Source: Xanthobacter oligotrophicus (GTDB lineage Bacteria; Pseudomonadota; Alphaproteobacteria; Rhizobiales; Xanthobacteraceae). From it: a stretch of DNA of 64,000 nucleotides. The stretch covers positions 1 through 64,000 of the forward strand of contig NZ_VTTL01000008.1 of the NCBI RefSeq assembly GCF_008364685.1, read 5' to 3'. Below, one piece after another: positions 17,534 to 26,990 of the stretch. The translations under genes and the position numbers were made by a program. The notes under the pieces were generated by a model. It had not been told where the DNA came from, did not search any database, and worked only from the letters and a program-made list of their open reading frames with translations. How positions within the stretch are numbered: the first letter of the stretch is position 1; the number at the start of each line of letters is the position of its first letter.

Positions 17534-19033
17534 CTATTCCTTGAACGCCTCCTCACGGGTTTTACGCACCGAGGGCAGCAGCACTACCACCAGCGCCGCC
17601 GCCGCCAGCGCCAGCAGGATGGCGGAGATGGGCCGCGTCACGAACACCAGCGGATCGCCGCGGGAGATCAGCATGGCGCGCCGCAGATATTCTTCCAGCA
17701 TGGGGCCGATGACGAAGCCCAGCAGCAGCGGCGCCGGCTCGCAGTCGAGCTTCACCAGCGCGTAGCCGAGCACCCCGAACAGGGCCATGGAATAGACGTC
17801 GAACGTATTGTTGTTCACGCTGTACACGCCGATGCAGCAGAACGCGATGATGGCCGGGAACATCACGTGGTACGGCACGGTCAAGAGCCGCACCCACAGG
17901 CCGATCAGCGGCAGGTTCAACAGAACCAGCATGAAATTGCCGATCCACATGGAGGCGATGACACCCCAGAACAGGTCCGGCTTCTCGGTGACCACGTTCG
18001 GCCCCGGCGTGATGCCCTGGATGATCAGCGCCCCGATCATCAGCGCCATCACCGGATTGGAGGGGATGCCAAGGGTCAGCATGGGGATGAAGGAGGTCTG
18101 CGCGCCGGCATTGTTGGCGCTCTCCGGCCCCGCCACGCCCTCGATGGCACCGCGGCCGAACTCCCGCGGGGTCTTCGAGATCTTCTTCTCGATGGAATAG
18201 GACGCGAAGGACGAGAGCATGGCCCCGCCGCCCGGCAGGATGCCGAGGAAGGAGCCCAGCGCCGTGCCGCGCAGCACCGGGCCGACGATGCGCTTGAACT
18301 CGTCCTTCGTGAGCATCAGGCTCTTCACCTTGGCGGCCACGAGCGAGCGCTGGTGCTCGTCCTCCAGGTTGCGGATGATCTCGCTGATGCCGAACATGCC
18401 CATGGCGAGCGCGACGAAGTCGAAGCCGTCGGAGAGTTCCGGCAGATCGAAGGTGAAGCGCGGCGCGCCGGTGTAGATGTCCTGCCCCGACAGGCCCAGC
18501 AGCAGGCCGAGCACGATCATGGCGATGGCCTTCACCACCGAGCCGGATGCCAGCGTCACCGAGGCGATGAGGCCCAGCACCATCAGCGAGAAATATTCCG
18601 CCGGGCCGAACTTCAGCGCCAGCTCCGCCAGCGGCGGCGCGAACACCGCCAGCAGGAAGGTGGCCACCGTGCCGGCGAAGAAGGATCCCAGCGCGGCGGT
18701 GGCGAGTGCCGCCCCGGCCCGGCCCTTCTTCGCCATCTGGTGGCCGTCGATGGCGGTCACCACCGAGGACGATTCCCCCGGCAGGTTGATGAGGATGGCG
18801 GTGGTGGAGCCGCCATATTGGGCGCCGTAATAAATGCCCGACAGCATGATGAGCGCCGACACCGGCGGCAGCCCGAAGGTGATAGGCAAGAGCATGGCGA
18901 TGGTGGCGATGGGGCCGAGGCCCGGCAGCACGCCGATGAGCGTGCCCAGCAGCACCCCTACGAAGCAGTAGAGGACATTCTGCAGCGACAGCGCGACCGA
19001 GAAGCCGAGGGCGAGGTTGTCGAAGAGTTCCAT
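17534..19033 (-). CDS. tctA: TctA-type large permease of a tripartite tricarboxylate transporter
   Basis: This 499-residue protein has about 11-12 membrane segments. Family stretches include LLGTLIGVLPGLGPIATIAM near residue 30, YGAQYGGSTTAILINLPGES near 60 and LGIPSNPVMALMIGALIIQG near 330. ATG 19033 sits after GAGGGGG; a GTG two codons upstream is possible. It is the large membrane subunit of a TTT system, which imports carboxylates with a periplasmic Bug receptor. It ends the tctC-tctB-tctA operon, ten bases after tctB. Confidence 0.92.
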   Translation of the reverse strand: MELFDNLALGFSVALSLQNVLYCFVGVLLGTLIGVLPGLGPIATIAMLLPITFGLPPVSALIMLSGIYYGAQYGGSTTAILINLPGESSSVVTAIDGHQMAKKGRAGAALATAALGSFFAGTVATFLLAVFAPPLAELALKFGPAEYFSLMVLGLIASVTLASGSVVKAIAMIVLGLLLGLSGQDIYTGAPRFTFDLPELSDGFDFVALAMGMFGISEIIRNLEDEHQRSLVAAKVKSLMLTKDEFKRIVGPVLRGTALGSFLGILPGGGAMLSSFASYSIEKKISKTPREFGRGAIEGVAGPESANNAGAQTSFIPMLTLGIPSNPVMALMIGALIIQGITPGPNVVTEKPDLFWGVIASMWIGNFMLVLLNLPLIGLWVRLLTVPYHVMFPAIIAFCCIGVYSVNNNTFDVYSMALFGVLGYALVKLDCEPAPLLLGFVIGPMLEEYLRRAMLISRGDPLVFVTRPISAILLALAAAALVVVLLPSVRKTREEAFKE

Positions 19034-19043
19034 GGCCACCCCC

Positions 19044-19505
19044 TCAATAGCCGCCGAGCCACGGGCCGAGCAGCGGCAGCGGCAGGCCCAGCCCCTTGAC
19101 GAAGACCGCCCAGGCGAACCCCACCATCGCCGCGGTGATGGCGAGGGCGGTGGCGGGGTGGAACAGGCGGCTCGCCAGCGCCGAGACGAACACCGAAACG
19201 GCGAGCGCCGGCAGAAAGCCGAGCGGGCGCACCGCGAAGCCGAAGAAGACGACGGCGAAGGTGATGATAGCGAGCGCCCGCCAGGCGATGCCGCTCGGCT
19301 TCTCGCCGGGAAAGCGCAGGCCGTTGACGAGCACGATCAGCCCCAGCAACCCGAGCAGGACGGCAAGTACCAGCGGGAAATAGCCCGGCCCCATGCGCAC
19401 CGCGGTGCCCATGGGCAGGTCCTGCGTCTGCCAGGCGAACAGCAGCGCGAGGACGATGAACAGAAGGCCCGAAAGGACGTCCCTGGGATTGCGGATGATG
19501 TGCAT
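19044..19505 (-). CDS. tctB: TctB-type small permease of a tripartite tricarboxylate transporter
   Basis: This 153-residue protein has four predicted membrane helices, starting with DVLSGLLFIVLALLFAWQT and ending with a glycine-rich AVFVKGLGLPLPLLGPWLG. TctB proteins are poorly conserved in sequence, and this one is identified mainly by size, topology and its place between tctC and tctA. ATG 19505 follows GAGGGG. Confidence 0.85.
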   Translation of the reverse strand: MHIIRNPRDVLSGLLFIVLALLFAWQTQDLPMGTAVRMGPGYFPLVLAVLLGLLGLIVLVNGLRFPGEKPSGIAWRALAIITFAVVFFGFAVRPLGFLPALAVSVFVSALASRLFHPATALAITAAMVGFAWAVFVKGLGLPLPLLGPWLGGY

Positions 19506-19695
19506 GAGCCCCTCGCGGCGGTGAGGAAGGTGAGGGCGCGGCCGGGCAAGCGGGATCCGGGACGCCGCCGCCCGGAGGAGGCTCCCCCCGGGCGGCACGT
19601 TCGGCGGCCCGTTCGGCCGTCTGTTCTTGTTGGGTTTTGGGTGTCGACGCCGGCTTCAACGCGGTGCGCCGGACACCATCCGGCAGATCGACCGA

Positions 19696-20682
19696 TCAGT
19701 CGGCGTAGACGCCGGCGGACTGGATGATGGGCTTCCACTTGGCGATCTCGGCGATCACGAAGTCCTTGTGGAAGGCCGCGCTGCGGCGGTCCTTGGGCTC
19801 CGGCTCGGTGCCGAGGTCGGCGAAGCGGGCGATCACCTTGGGATCATCCAGTGCCGTGCTGATGGCGGCGTTCAGCTTGTCCACGATGTCCTTCGGCGTG
19901 CCCTTGGGCACATAGACACCGTGCCAGACCGCCACCTCGAAGTCCTTCAGCCCGCTTTCCTGCATGGTCGGCACGTCGGGCATGGACTTCACGCGGTCCT
20001 TGGTGGTGACGCCATAGGCCTTCACCTTGCCGCCCTTGATCTGGCCGGTGGTGTTGGTTGTCTGGTCGCACATGAGGTCGATCTGGCCGCCCACGAGGTC
20101 GTTCATGGCCGGGCCCGTGCCCTGATAGGGCACCGTGGTCATCTGCGCGCCGATGGAGGACATCAGCAGCATGCCGCACAGATGCGAGGCCGAGCCGACG
20201 CCGGCATTGCCGTAGGTGACCTTGTCCTTGTTCGCCTTCACGAATTCCACCACCTCGCCCATGGTCTTCGGCGCGAAGCCATTCTTGGCGATGAGCGTCA
20301 TGGGCACGGCGGTGACGAGGCCCACCGCGTCGAAATCGGTGGCGGGATTATAGGGCAGCTTGCGGTAGAGGCTGGCGGCGGTGGCGTGGCCGATATGGTG
20401 GAGCAGCACGGTGTATCCGTCCGGCGCGGCCTTCGCCACCTGGCCCGCGCCGCGGGTGCCGCCGGCGCCGCCCACATTCTCCACGATCACCTGCTGGCCC
20501 AGCGACTTCGACATGGATTCGGCCACGAGGCGCGCCACAGTGTCGGTGGGTCCGCCGGCGGCGAAGGGCACCACCATGGTGATGGGGCGGCTGGGATAGG
20601 CCTGGGCGCCGGCGACGGTGGCAGTTCCGGTCGAAAGTCCGAGCGCGGCCGCAAAGGCCAGCGCCGCTGACAGGATACGCAT
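19696..20682 (-). CDS. tctC: Bug/TctC-type periplasmic carboxylate-binding receptor
   Basis: This 328-residue protein has a signal peptide cleaved after VAGAQA and the Bug-family start YPSRPITMVVPFAAGGPTD. Typical internal stretches are GQQVIVENVGGAGG, TVPYQGTGPAMNDLVGGQID and VPTMQESGLKDFEV. Start ATG 20682 is preceded by GGAGGAGGAAAC. It binds the substrate in the periplasm and delivers it to TctBA. The ligand is unknown; Bug proteins take many di-, tri- and aromatic carboxylates. The 385-bp region upstream to leuA shows no confident promoter, only the leuA terminator. Confidence 0.92.
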   Translation of the reverse strand: MRILSAALAFAAALGLSTGTATVAGAQAYPSRPITMVVPFAAGGPTDTVARLVAESMSKSLGQQVIVENVGGAGGTRGAGQVAKAAPDGYTVLLHHIGHATAASLYRKLPYNPATDFDAVGLVTAVPMTLIAKNGFAPKTMGEVVEFVKANKDKVTYGNAGVGSASHLCGMLLMSSIGAQMTTVPYQGTGPAMNDLVGGQIDLMCDQTTNTTGQIKGGKVKAYGVTTKDRVKSMPDVPTMQESGLKDFEVAVWHGVYVPKGTPKDIVDKLNAAISTALDDPKVIARFADLGTEPEPKDRRSAAFHKDFVIAEIAKWKPIIQSAGVYAD

Positions 20683-21010
20683 GGGGTTTCCTCCTCCAGG
20701 GTGTTTCTGACGAACGCCCTTCCCCCTTTTGAAGTTCGCGTAACGGCAACCGTCAAGTCCGAAATGGAGGTAACCTTCCCCTGAGGATGCCGCAGCGGCA
20801 TTCCGGATGGGATGACAGCCCCCACCCTGCCGCCGGAGAGCGCTGCACAATCTGAACCAATTCATTGAAGCTGATAGATATTTTTGACCACCCCATGCGG
20901 CATCGCAATACGTAAATCCGCTCGGCAGGCACCACGCGAATTTCACGACGCCCTTGCCTCGGCCGCGCGCGGCGCACAGGTGATGGAACCGTTCGCGCCA
21001 TACCGTCGCC

Positions 21011-21043
21011 CAAAGAAAAAGGCCGCCCAACCGGGCGGCCTTT
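21011..21043 (-). terminator. Strong Rho-independent terminator of leuA
   Basis: A perfect 11-bp stem, AAAGGCCGCCC / GGGCGGCCTTT (21018-21028 and 21033-21043), with a four-base loop is followed on the minus strand by TTTTTCTTTG. It lies 25 bp past the leuA stop. The plus strand also ends in TTT, so it may work weakly in both directions. Confidence 0.93.
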
Positions 21044-21067
21044 CGCATTGGAAAAGGCGCGAGGGGA

Positions 21068-22651
21068 TCAGCCCACGGCGCTCTGCGGGTTCATGGTCTG
21101 GCGCTTCATGTGCAGCTTGTTGAGCGCGGTGATGTAGGCCTGCGCGGAAGCGACCAGCGTGTCCGGGTCCGCCGCGCGGGCGGTCACGGCCTTGCCGTTC
21201 TCTTCCAGCCGCACCGAGACTTCGGCCTGGGCATCGGTGCCCTCGGTGACGGCGTGGACCTGGTAGAGGTCGAGCTTCACCTGGTGGGGCACCAGTGCCT
21301 TGATGGCGTTGAAGGTGGCATCCACCGGGCCGTTGCCTTCGGCCTCCTCGGTCTTCACCTGGCCGTCCACCTCCAGCCGCATGGTGGCGCGCTGCGGCCC
21401 ACGGGTGCCGGCGATGACCGACAGGGAGATGAGCTTGATGCGGTCGTAGGCGGCGGCGATGCCCTGGTCCACCAGCGCCTCGATGTCCTCGTCGTAGACC
21501 ACCTTCTTGCGGTCGGCGAGGTCCTTGAAGCGGGTGAAGGCATCGTTCAGGGCGTTCTCGCCCAGTTCGTAGCCCATGGTCTTGAGCTTGTCGCGGAAGG
21601 CGGCGCGGCCCGAATGCTTGCCCATGACCAGCGAGGTCTTGGAGACACCGACACTCTCCGGCGTCATGATCTCGTAGGTCTGGGTATGCTTCAGCATGCC
21701 GTCCTGGTGGATGCCGCTCTCATGGGCGAAGGCGTTCCGGCCAACGATGGCCTTATTGTACTGCACCGGGAACGAGGTCACCGCCGAGACGAGCTTGGAG
21801 GCGCGCGTCAGCATCTTGGTGTTGATGCCCGAGCGATAGGGCAACACATCCGAGCGGGTCTCGATGGCCATCACCACTTCTTCGAGCGCCGCATTGCCCG
21901 CGCGCTCGCCGATACCGTTGATGGTGCATTCGATCTGCCGCGCGCCGCCAGCGAGGCCGGCCAGCGAATTGGCCACCGCCATGCCGAGGTCGTCGTGGCA
22001 ATGCACCGAGAAGATGGCCTTGTCCGAGTTCGGCACACGCTCGATCACGGTGCGGAACAGGGCCTGGTACTCGGCCGGGGTGGTGTAGCCCACGGTATCG
22101 GGGATGTTGATGGTGGTGGCGCCGGCCTTGATGGCGGCTTCCACGCAGCGGCACAGGAAATCGATCTCGGTGCGGGTGCCGTCCTCGGACGACCACTCCA
22201 CGTCCTCCACGTGGTTGCGGGCGCGGGTGACGGAAGCCACCACCATCTCCAGCACCTCGTGGGGCTGCTTCTGGAGCTTGTACTTCATGTGCACCGGCGA
22301 GGTGGACAGGAAGGTGTGGATGCGCCCGCGGCGGGCGTGCTTCACCGCCTCGGCACAGCGGTCGATGTCGTTGAGGGCGGCGCGGGAGAGGCCGGCGATG
22401 GTGGCATTCTTCGTCCGGCGGGCGATCTCCGCCACGCTCTCGAAATCGCCGATGGAGGCGATGGGGAAGCCGGCCTCGATCACGTCCACGCCCATCTCGT
22501 CGAGGAGCGCGGCCACTTCCAGCTTCTCCTCGAAGGTCATGGAGGCGCCGGGGCACTGCTCGCCATCGCGCAGGGTGGTGTCGAAGATGATGACGCGGTC
22601 GCGGTCGGATACGGGCTTCCCGGAGACGGGGGCAGAGGAAGTGTCGGTCAT
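21068..22651 (-). CDS. leuA: 2-isopropylmalate synthase
   Basis: This 527-residue enzyme condenses acetyl-CoA with 2-oxoisovalerate, the first step of leucine synthesis. It has the DRE-TIM motif FDTTLRDGEQCPGASM near residue 22, the metal-binding HCHDDLGMAVANS near 215, and a complete C-terminal LeuA regulatory domain from about 395 that binds leucine. ATG 22651 is the only plausible start. It is monocistronic, with a strong terminator behind and a leader-peptide attenuator in front. Confidence 0.97.
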   Translation of the reverse strand: MTDTSSAPVSGKPVSDRDRVIIFDTTLRDGEQCPGASMTFEEKLEVAALLDEMGVDVIEAGFPIASIGDFESVAEIARRTKNATIAGLSRAALNDIDRCAEAVKHARRGRIHTFLSTSPVHMKYKLQKQPHEVLEMVVASVTRARNHVEDVEWSSEDGTRTEIDFLCRCVEAAIKAGATTINIPDTVGYTTPAEYQALFRTVIERVPNSDKAIFSVHCHDDLGMAVANSLAGLAGGARQIECTINGIGERAGNAALEEVVMAIETRSDVLPYRSGINTKMLTRASKLVSAVTSFPVQYNKAIVGRNAFAHESGIHQDGMLKHTQTYEIMTPESVGVSKTSLVMGKHSGRAAFRDKLKTMGYELGENALNDAFTRFKDLADRKKVVYDEDIEALVDQGIAAAYDRIKLISLSVIAGTRGPQRATMRLEVDGQVKTEEAEGNGPVDATFNAIKALVPHQVKLDLYQVHAVTEGTDAQAEVSVRLEENGKAVTARAADPDTLVASAQAYITALNKLHMKRQTMNPQSAVG

Positions 22652-22729
22652 CGGAACGGTCCTTCTGGCGGTCCGGCGGGGCCCTTCATCGGTCGGGCGC
22701 GGTTTTGCCGGATCATAAGCCGAAACGGG

Positions 22730-22799
22730 CGCCGGGTCTTCAACCCGGCGGCGGCGTATCCCCTGAGTGCCCAGGCAAAGCCCGGCCGGCCCTCAGGGG
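22730..22799 (-). promoter_or_regulatory. leuA transcription attenuator (two hairpins)
   Basis: On the minus strand, CCCCTGAG / CTCAGGGG (22799-22792 and 22767-22760) forms a stem whose first arm overlaps the leader-peptide stop codon. It is followed by CGCCGGGT / ACCCGGCG (22750-22743 and 22737-22730), a tight stem-loop with a short CCCGTTTCGG tail. The order fits a leader-peptide attenuator in which ribosome stalling on the leucine codons changes pairing. The T-run is weak. Confidence 0.6.
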
Positions 22800-22897
22800 C
22801 GGCTAAGGAGAAGAAGCGCGCGCAGAATCAGAGCGTTGCCCGGAACCTTGATGGTCCGGGGGGCAGAAGCGGCAGTCTTGGTCGCACGGGACGACAC
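22793..22897 (-). CDS. leuL: leuA leader peptide (LeuL-type)
   Basis: A 34-codon frame starts at GTG 22897 and ends at TGA 22793-22795, 142 bp upstream of leuA. Its tail reads NALILRALLLLSRP, with six leucines in nine codons just before the stop. A run of codons for the end product, close to alternative hairpins, is the classical signature of an amino-acid attenuator. An overlapping ATG frame from upstream lacks leucine codons and is not preferred. Confidence 0.75.
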   Translation of the reverse strand: MSSRATKTAASAPRTIKVPGNALILRALLLLSRP

Positions 22898-22991
22898 GGG
22901 GCGCTCTACTCTTCGCTCGATAGATCGGGAGGAAGCTCATACCGGAGGGAGGACGCGGGCGCAAGGGGGTAACGACCGCCGCGCGGCTCGC

Positions 22992-23735
22992 CTACCCGCG
23001 CTCCGCCCAGCGAGCCCGCATATAGTCCACCGCGAACGGCGCCATCTGCGGGGTGATGTCGGCTTCCGAATGCACCACCGCCACGTCGGACAGTTCCGGC
23101 TGCTCCTCCCGCGCCAGGAAGGCGCGGATGCGCGCGGCCAGCACGTCCGCCGGGGCGTCGAAGACGAGGCGGCCCAGCAGCGCCACGCGCGGGCCGTCGA
23201 ACAGGCCGGTGAAGCCTTCGTCGCGGGCGATGTCGGAGGGCAAAAGGCCGGTTTCCTCCTCCAGCTCGCGGAGCATGGAGGCGTGGAGGTCCACCCGGCC
23301 GTCGGCGGTGATGTCGGAGGGATCGGGGGTGCCGCCGGGAAAATAGGTGCGCCCGGCCGAGGCCGTGGTCGGCCCCATCACGCCCAGGATGAAACCGCCG
23401 TCCGCGCCCTCGATGGCCGCGAGCGCGAAGGCGTTGACCATGCCGAGGTCGCGCCAGCCCTCATCGCGCCAGAAGGTGAAGGCGGCAAAATCCGTGTGCC
23501 GGAAACCGCCGGAGAGCACACCGTCGGCAAAGGCATAATCACGCAGCAGCAATATGGGGCCGTTCCACAAATGCGGATTGTCCGCCGCCCTTTTGGCGAA
23601 ATGGGCGTCTACCTCCGCGCGGCGGGTCTCCAGCTCGGGCCAGCCGCCCGGCTCTGCGCGGAACTCAAGGCGATGGACCGGCGCGATGCGCCGGTCCACG
23701 TTCCATTTGAAACCCCAGCCGCCGTCGGCTGTCAC
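22992..23735 (-). CDS. NUDIX-domain hydrolase
   Basis: This 247-residue protein has a NUDIX box ending in REL-EEETGL (about residues 156-164). The glutamate expected eight residues earlier is Val, and the segment after GG is stretched, so this is an atypical box of the kind seen in larger NUDIX proteins. It starts with GTG 23735, overlapping the oxidoreductase stop by four bases (GTGA), so translation is likely coupled. The substrate is unknown; a nucleotide-linked metabolite is the family expectation. Confidence 0.65.
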   Translation of the reverse strand: MTADGGWGFKWNVDRRIAPVHRLEFRAEPGGWPELETRRAEVDAHFAKRAADNPHLWNGPILLLRDYAFADGVLSGGFRHTDFAAFTFWRDEGWRDLGMVNAFALAAIEGADGGFILGVMGPTTASAGRTYFPGGTPDPSDITADGRVDLHASMLRELEEETGLLPSDIARDEGFTGLFDGPRVALLGRLVFDAPADVLAARIRAFLAREEQPELSDVAVVHSEADITPQMAPFAVDYMRARWAERG

Positions 23736-24826
23736 GCCGCGGCGTCCGCGAGGGTGGGGTAGTCGGTATAGCCCTTGGCGCCGCCGCCGTAGAAGGTGTC
23801 GCGGTCGGGCTCGTTCAGCGGGGCGTTGCGGCGCAGGCGCTCCACCAGGTCCGGATTGGCGATGAACGGCTTGCCGAAGGCCACGAGGTCGGCCTTGCCA
23901 TCGGCGACCGCGCGCTGGGCGAGATCCAGGTCGTAGCCGTTGTTCACGATCCAGGGGCCGGTGAAGCGCTTGCGCAGCTCTTCGAAGGAGAAGCCCGGCG
24001 CCACATCGCGCGGGCCGCCGGTGGCACCCTCCACCACATGGACGAAGAGCAGGTGGCGCTTTTCCAGCTGCTCCGCCACGTAGTTGAAGAGGGCCTGCGG
24101 GTTGCTGTCGCTGATGCCGTTGGCCGGGGACACGGGCGACAGGCGCAGGCCGGTGCGGTTGGCGCCGATCTCGCCGGCGATGGTGTCCACCACCTCCAGC
24201 AGGAAGCGGGCGCGGTTCTCGATGGAGCCGCCGTAGTCGTCGGTGCGCTGGTTGGCGCCGTCCTTCAGGAACTGGTCGATGAGGTAGCCATTGGCGCCGT
24301 GGATCTCCACCCCGTCGAAGCCCGCCTTGATGGCGTTGGCGGCGGCGCGGCGATAATCCTCAAGGATGCCGGCGATCTCGGAGCGCTCCAGCGCGCGGGG
24401 CTCGGAAGTGTCGGCGAAGCCGTTGTTCACGAAGGTCTTGGTCGCGGCCGGGATGGCGGAGGGCGCCACCGGCGCGCCGCCGTTGGGCTGCAGCGAGGTG
24501 TGCGACACCCGGCCCACATGCCAGAGCTGGATGACGATGTGCCCGCCGCGCGCATGCACGGCGTCGGTCACCGCCTTCCAGCCCTCGACCTGAGCGTCGG
24601 TATAGATGCCGGGAGTGTCCTGATAGCCCTGGCCCTGCTGGGAGATCTGCGAGGCCTCGGTGATGAGCAGGCCCGCGTCGGCGCGCTGGGCGTAATATTC
24701 AGCAGCCAGCGGGCTCGGCACGAAGCCGGCGACGGCGCGATTGCGGGTCAGGGGCGCCATGACGATGCGGTTGGGCAGGATGATGTCGCCGAGGCGGAAG
24801 CTGTCGAACAAGGTGGGCGCGCTCAT
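23732..24826 (-). CDS. Old yellow enzyme / NemA-type FMN ene-reductase
   Basis: This 364-residue TIM-barrel flavoprotein has [13 protein letters not shown] near residue 20, the His-x2-Asn pair in [16 protein letters not shown] near 185, and the FMN phosphate site [12 protein letters not shown] near 315. It reduces activated C=C bonds of enals, enones or nitro compounds with NAD(P)H. ATG 24826 follows GGAGGGTATC. It forms a two-gene unit with the NUDIX gene. Confidence 0.92.
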   Translation of the reverse strand: MSAPTLFDSFRLGDIILPNRIVMAPLTRNRAVAGFVPSPLAAEYYAQRADAGLLITEASQISQQGQGYQDTPGIYTDAQVEGWKAVTDAVHARGGHIVIQLWHVGRVSHTSLQPNGGAPVAPSAIPAATKTFVNNGFADTSEPRALERSEIAGILEDYRRAAANAIKAGFDGVEIHGANGYLIDQFLKDGANQRTDDYGGSIENRARFLLEVVDTIAGEIGANRTGLRLSPVSPANGISDSNPQALFNYVAEQLEKRHLLFVHVVEGATGGPRDVAPGFSFEELRKRFTGPWIVNNGYDLDLAQRAVADGKADLVAFGKPFIANPDLVERLRRNAPLNEPDRDTFYGGGAKGYTDYPTLADAAA

Positions 24827-24964
24827 GATGATACCCTCCGGAAGGGCCAGTGGGAGTGTTGCGATGCAGCACACATAGGAGCGATCGCGCCCCCGCCAAG
24901 GTCAGACTGCACCCTATTTCCCACGGGTTCCGTGAGTTCTGTCAAATCCACATATTGATAAGGC

Positions 24965-25861
24965 TCAGATGTGGAGCACGCCCTCGGCGATCACCACGGC
25001 GGAGCCGCCGATGGTGGCGTCGAGCACCTGCCCGCCCTTCACCGTGAAGCCGAGGTCCACCCGGCTGGGGCGGCCCATCTCGAAGCCCTGGTCGATGCGC
25101 ACCTTGTGGTGGCCGTCCACCCGGTTCTCCGCATCGAGCAGGACGCAGGGGAAGGCGGCGGCGGCGGCGCCGGTGGCCGGATCCTCCTCGGTGCCAAGGC
25201 CGGGGGAGAACATGCGGGCGCGGAAGTCGGCGTCGCCCTCCTCGTCCAGTGTATAGAGGTAGAGCGCCTCGCCGAAGCCGCCCAGGGAATTGATGAAGGC
25301 CGCCTCGTCCGGCCGGGCGCGGGCCAGCGCGGTGAGGTTCGCCAGCGGCACGAACAGGAACGGCACGCCGGCCGAGGCCACCACCGGGCGATGGGCGTCG
25401 AAGCCGATGTCGCTTTCGTCCAGATTCAGCGCCTCGGCGCAGGCGGCGCGGGAGATGTCCACCTCCTCCAGCTCGCCCTTGCGCGGCGCGGTGAACACCG
25501 CCGCCCCCTTGCGCGAGCCGGCGCCCTGAGTCGTCACCTCGCAGGTGACGGTGCCGATGGGCTCCTCGATCTTCAGCGTGCCCTTGACCAGCTTGTCCTC
25601 CAGCGCCAGCAACACCGCCGTCCCCACCGTGGGATGGCCGGCGAACGGCATCTCGTGGGCCACCGAGAAGATGCGGATGCGGGCCCGGTTGGCCGGATTC
25701 TTCGGCGGCAGCACGAACACCGTCTCGGAGACGTTGAATTCGCGGGAGATCTGCTGCATCGCCGCGTCGTCGAGCCCCTGGGCGTCGAGCACCACGGCGA
25801 GCGGATTGCCCCCGAACGGGCGGGAGGTGAACACATCCAGGGTCACGAAGCGGCGCGGCAT
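24965..25861 (-). CDS. PhzF-family isomerase-like protein
   Basis: This 298-residue protein has the two-lobed diaminopimelate-epimerase fold of PhzF. The N-terminal segment FTSRPFGGNPLAVVLDA is followed by EFNVSETVF with the family's conserved Glu, then HEMPFAGHPTVGTA; the second lobe has GTEEDPATGAAAAAF. PhzF of phenazine synthesis isomerises a dihydroxyanthranilate derivative, but most homologues outside phenazine clusters have no known substrate. No phenazine genes are nearby. Confidence 0.85.
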   Translation of the reverse strand: MPRRFVTLDVFTSRPFGGNPLAVVLDAQGLDDAAMQQISREFNVSETVFVLPPKNPANRARIRIFSVAHEMPFAGHPTVGTAVLLALEDKLVKGTLKIEEPIGTVTCEVTTQGAGSRKGAAVFTAPRKGELEEVDISRAACAEALNLDESDIGFDAHRPVVASAGVPFLFVPLANLTALARARPDEAAFINSLGGFGEALYLYTLDEEGDADFRARMFSPGLGTEEDPATGAAAAAFPCVLLDAENRVDGHHKVRIDQGFEMGRPSRVDLGFTVKGGQVLDATIGGSAVVIAEGVLHI

Positions 25862-25962
25862 GAGAGCAGGTCTTTGCAGGTCTCTGTGGCAAGGCCGCCG
25901 CGCACCCGCGCACGGCGTCTTCCGGGTCATGGCAGCCACAGTCTGGCTGCCACATTTTTGCC

Positions 25963-26811
25963 TCAGATCACCGAGGCGGGAAAGAGCCGGGAGGGCCGCA
26001 CGAACTCGTCCTGGGCCTCCACCAGCAGCAATTCTCGAGACTGTGCTTTTTCCGTCCGCTCCAGCACCCCGTAAATGGAGGATGCGGCGGCGGAAACCGC
26101 CTCGGCGGTGGAGCCCGTGCGCTGCACGTGGAAGAAAAACAGGGCGGCGATGGCGTCCCCTGCCCCGTTGAGCGAGACCGCGAGGCGCGGCGTGCGCACC
26201 AAAAAGCGCCCGTCAGGCCCCGAGGCGATCAGGTCGATGCAGTCCGGCGGGGTCTCCGCCACATTGAGGCTGGTGACGAGAATCACCTTCGGCCCGCGGG
26301 CGTGGAGGGCGTCGCAGGCGGCGATGGCATCTTCGAGGAAGGCGCAGGCGCGGCCCGAGAGCAGCTCCAGTTCGAACTGGTTGGGGGTGATCACGTCCGC
26401 CGCCGGCACCGCCAGATCCCGCATCAGCTCGGGGATGCCGGGGCGCACGAAGATGCCGCGGCCGACATCGCCGATCACCGGGTCGCAGCAATAGGCGGCA
26501 TTGCGGTTGGCCGCCTTCACCCGCGCCACCGCGTCGAGGATGGCGGCGCCGATGTCCGCCGAGCCCATGTAGCCGGAGAGAACGCCGTCGCAGCGCGGCA
26601 ACACCCCGCGCTCGGTGATGCCCTCCACCAGCTCGCCGATGACCGCCGCGTCGAACACCTGCCCCCGCCACGCCCCGTAGCCGGTGTGGTTGGAGAACTG
26701 CACGGTGTTGATGGCCCACACCTCCACCCCCAGCCGCTGGAGCGGGAACACGGCGGAGGCATTGCCCACATGGCCGTAGGCAACATGGGACTGGATCGAG
26801 AGGAGGTTCAT
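25963..26811 (-). CDS. pdxY: Pyridoxal kinase PdxY
   Basis: This 282-residue ribokinase-fold kinase has the N-terminal QSHVAYGHVGNASAVFPLQR typical of PdxY/PdxK, CDPVIGDVGRG near residue 120, TPNQFELELLSG near 155 and the catalytic NGAGDAIAALFF near 225. It phosphorylates pyridoxal in PLP salvage. ATG 26811 follows the ribosome-like purine run of the divergent gap. It is separate from PhzF by about 100 bp. Confidence 0.93.
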   Translation of the reverse strand: MNLLSIQSHVAYGHVGNASAVFPLQRLGVEVWAINTVQFSNHTGYGAWRGQVFDAAVIGELVEGITERGVLPRCDGVLSGYMGSADIGAAILDAVARVKAANRNAAYCCDPVIGDVGRGIFVRPGIPELMRDLAVPAADVITPNQFELELLSGRACAFLEDAIAACDALHARGPKVILVTSLNVAETPPDCIDLIASGPDGRFLVRTPRLAVSLNGAGDAIAALFFFHVQRTGSTAEAVSAAASSIYGVLERTEKAQSRELLLVEAQDEFVRPSRLFPASVI

Positions 26812-26990
26812 AGGCTTTTGATCCTGCGATCAGGGCCGTCCGATGGTGGGCGCACGCCCTCCCGCCGGTTAGCCTGCCGCCGCGCCCTTCTCAAATGGAA
26901 TCTGTTGATCGGCCCCCATGCTCGCGCTGATGTTTCCGCGCGCAACAGCTCGTGACCGGCCCGCACTGGCCAAGGGCGGCGGAGGAGCCT

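Noticed and set aside
20753-21013. Small minus-strand frame upstream of tctC
   Set aside because: No family resemblance and arginine/proline-rich composition; treated as non-coding.
22776-22944. Alternative leuA leader frame beginning with ATG and Ser-Phe-Leu-Pro
   Set aside because: It contains almost no leucine codons and overlaps the GTG-started frame that carries the leucine run.
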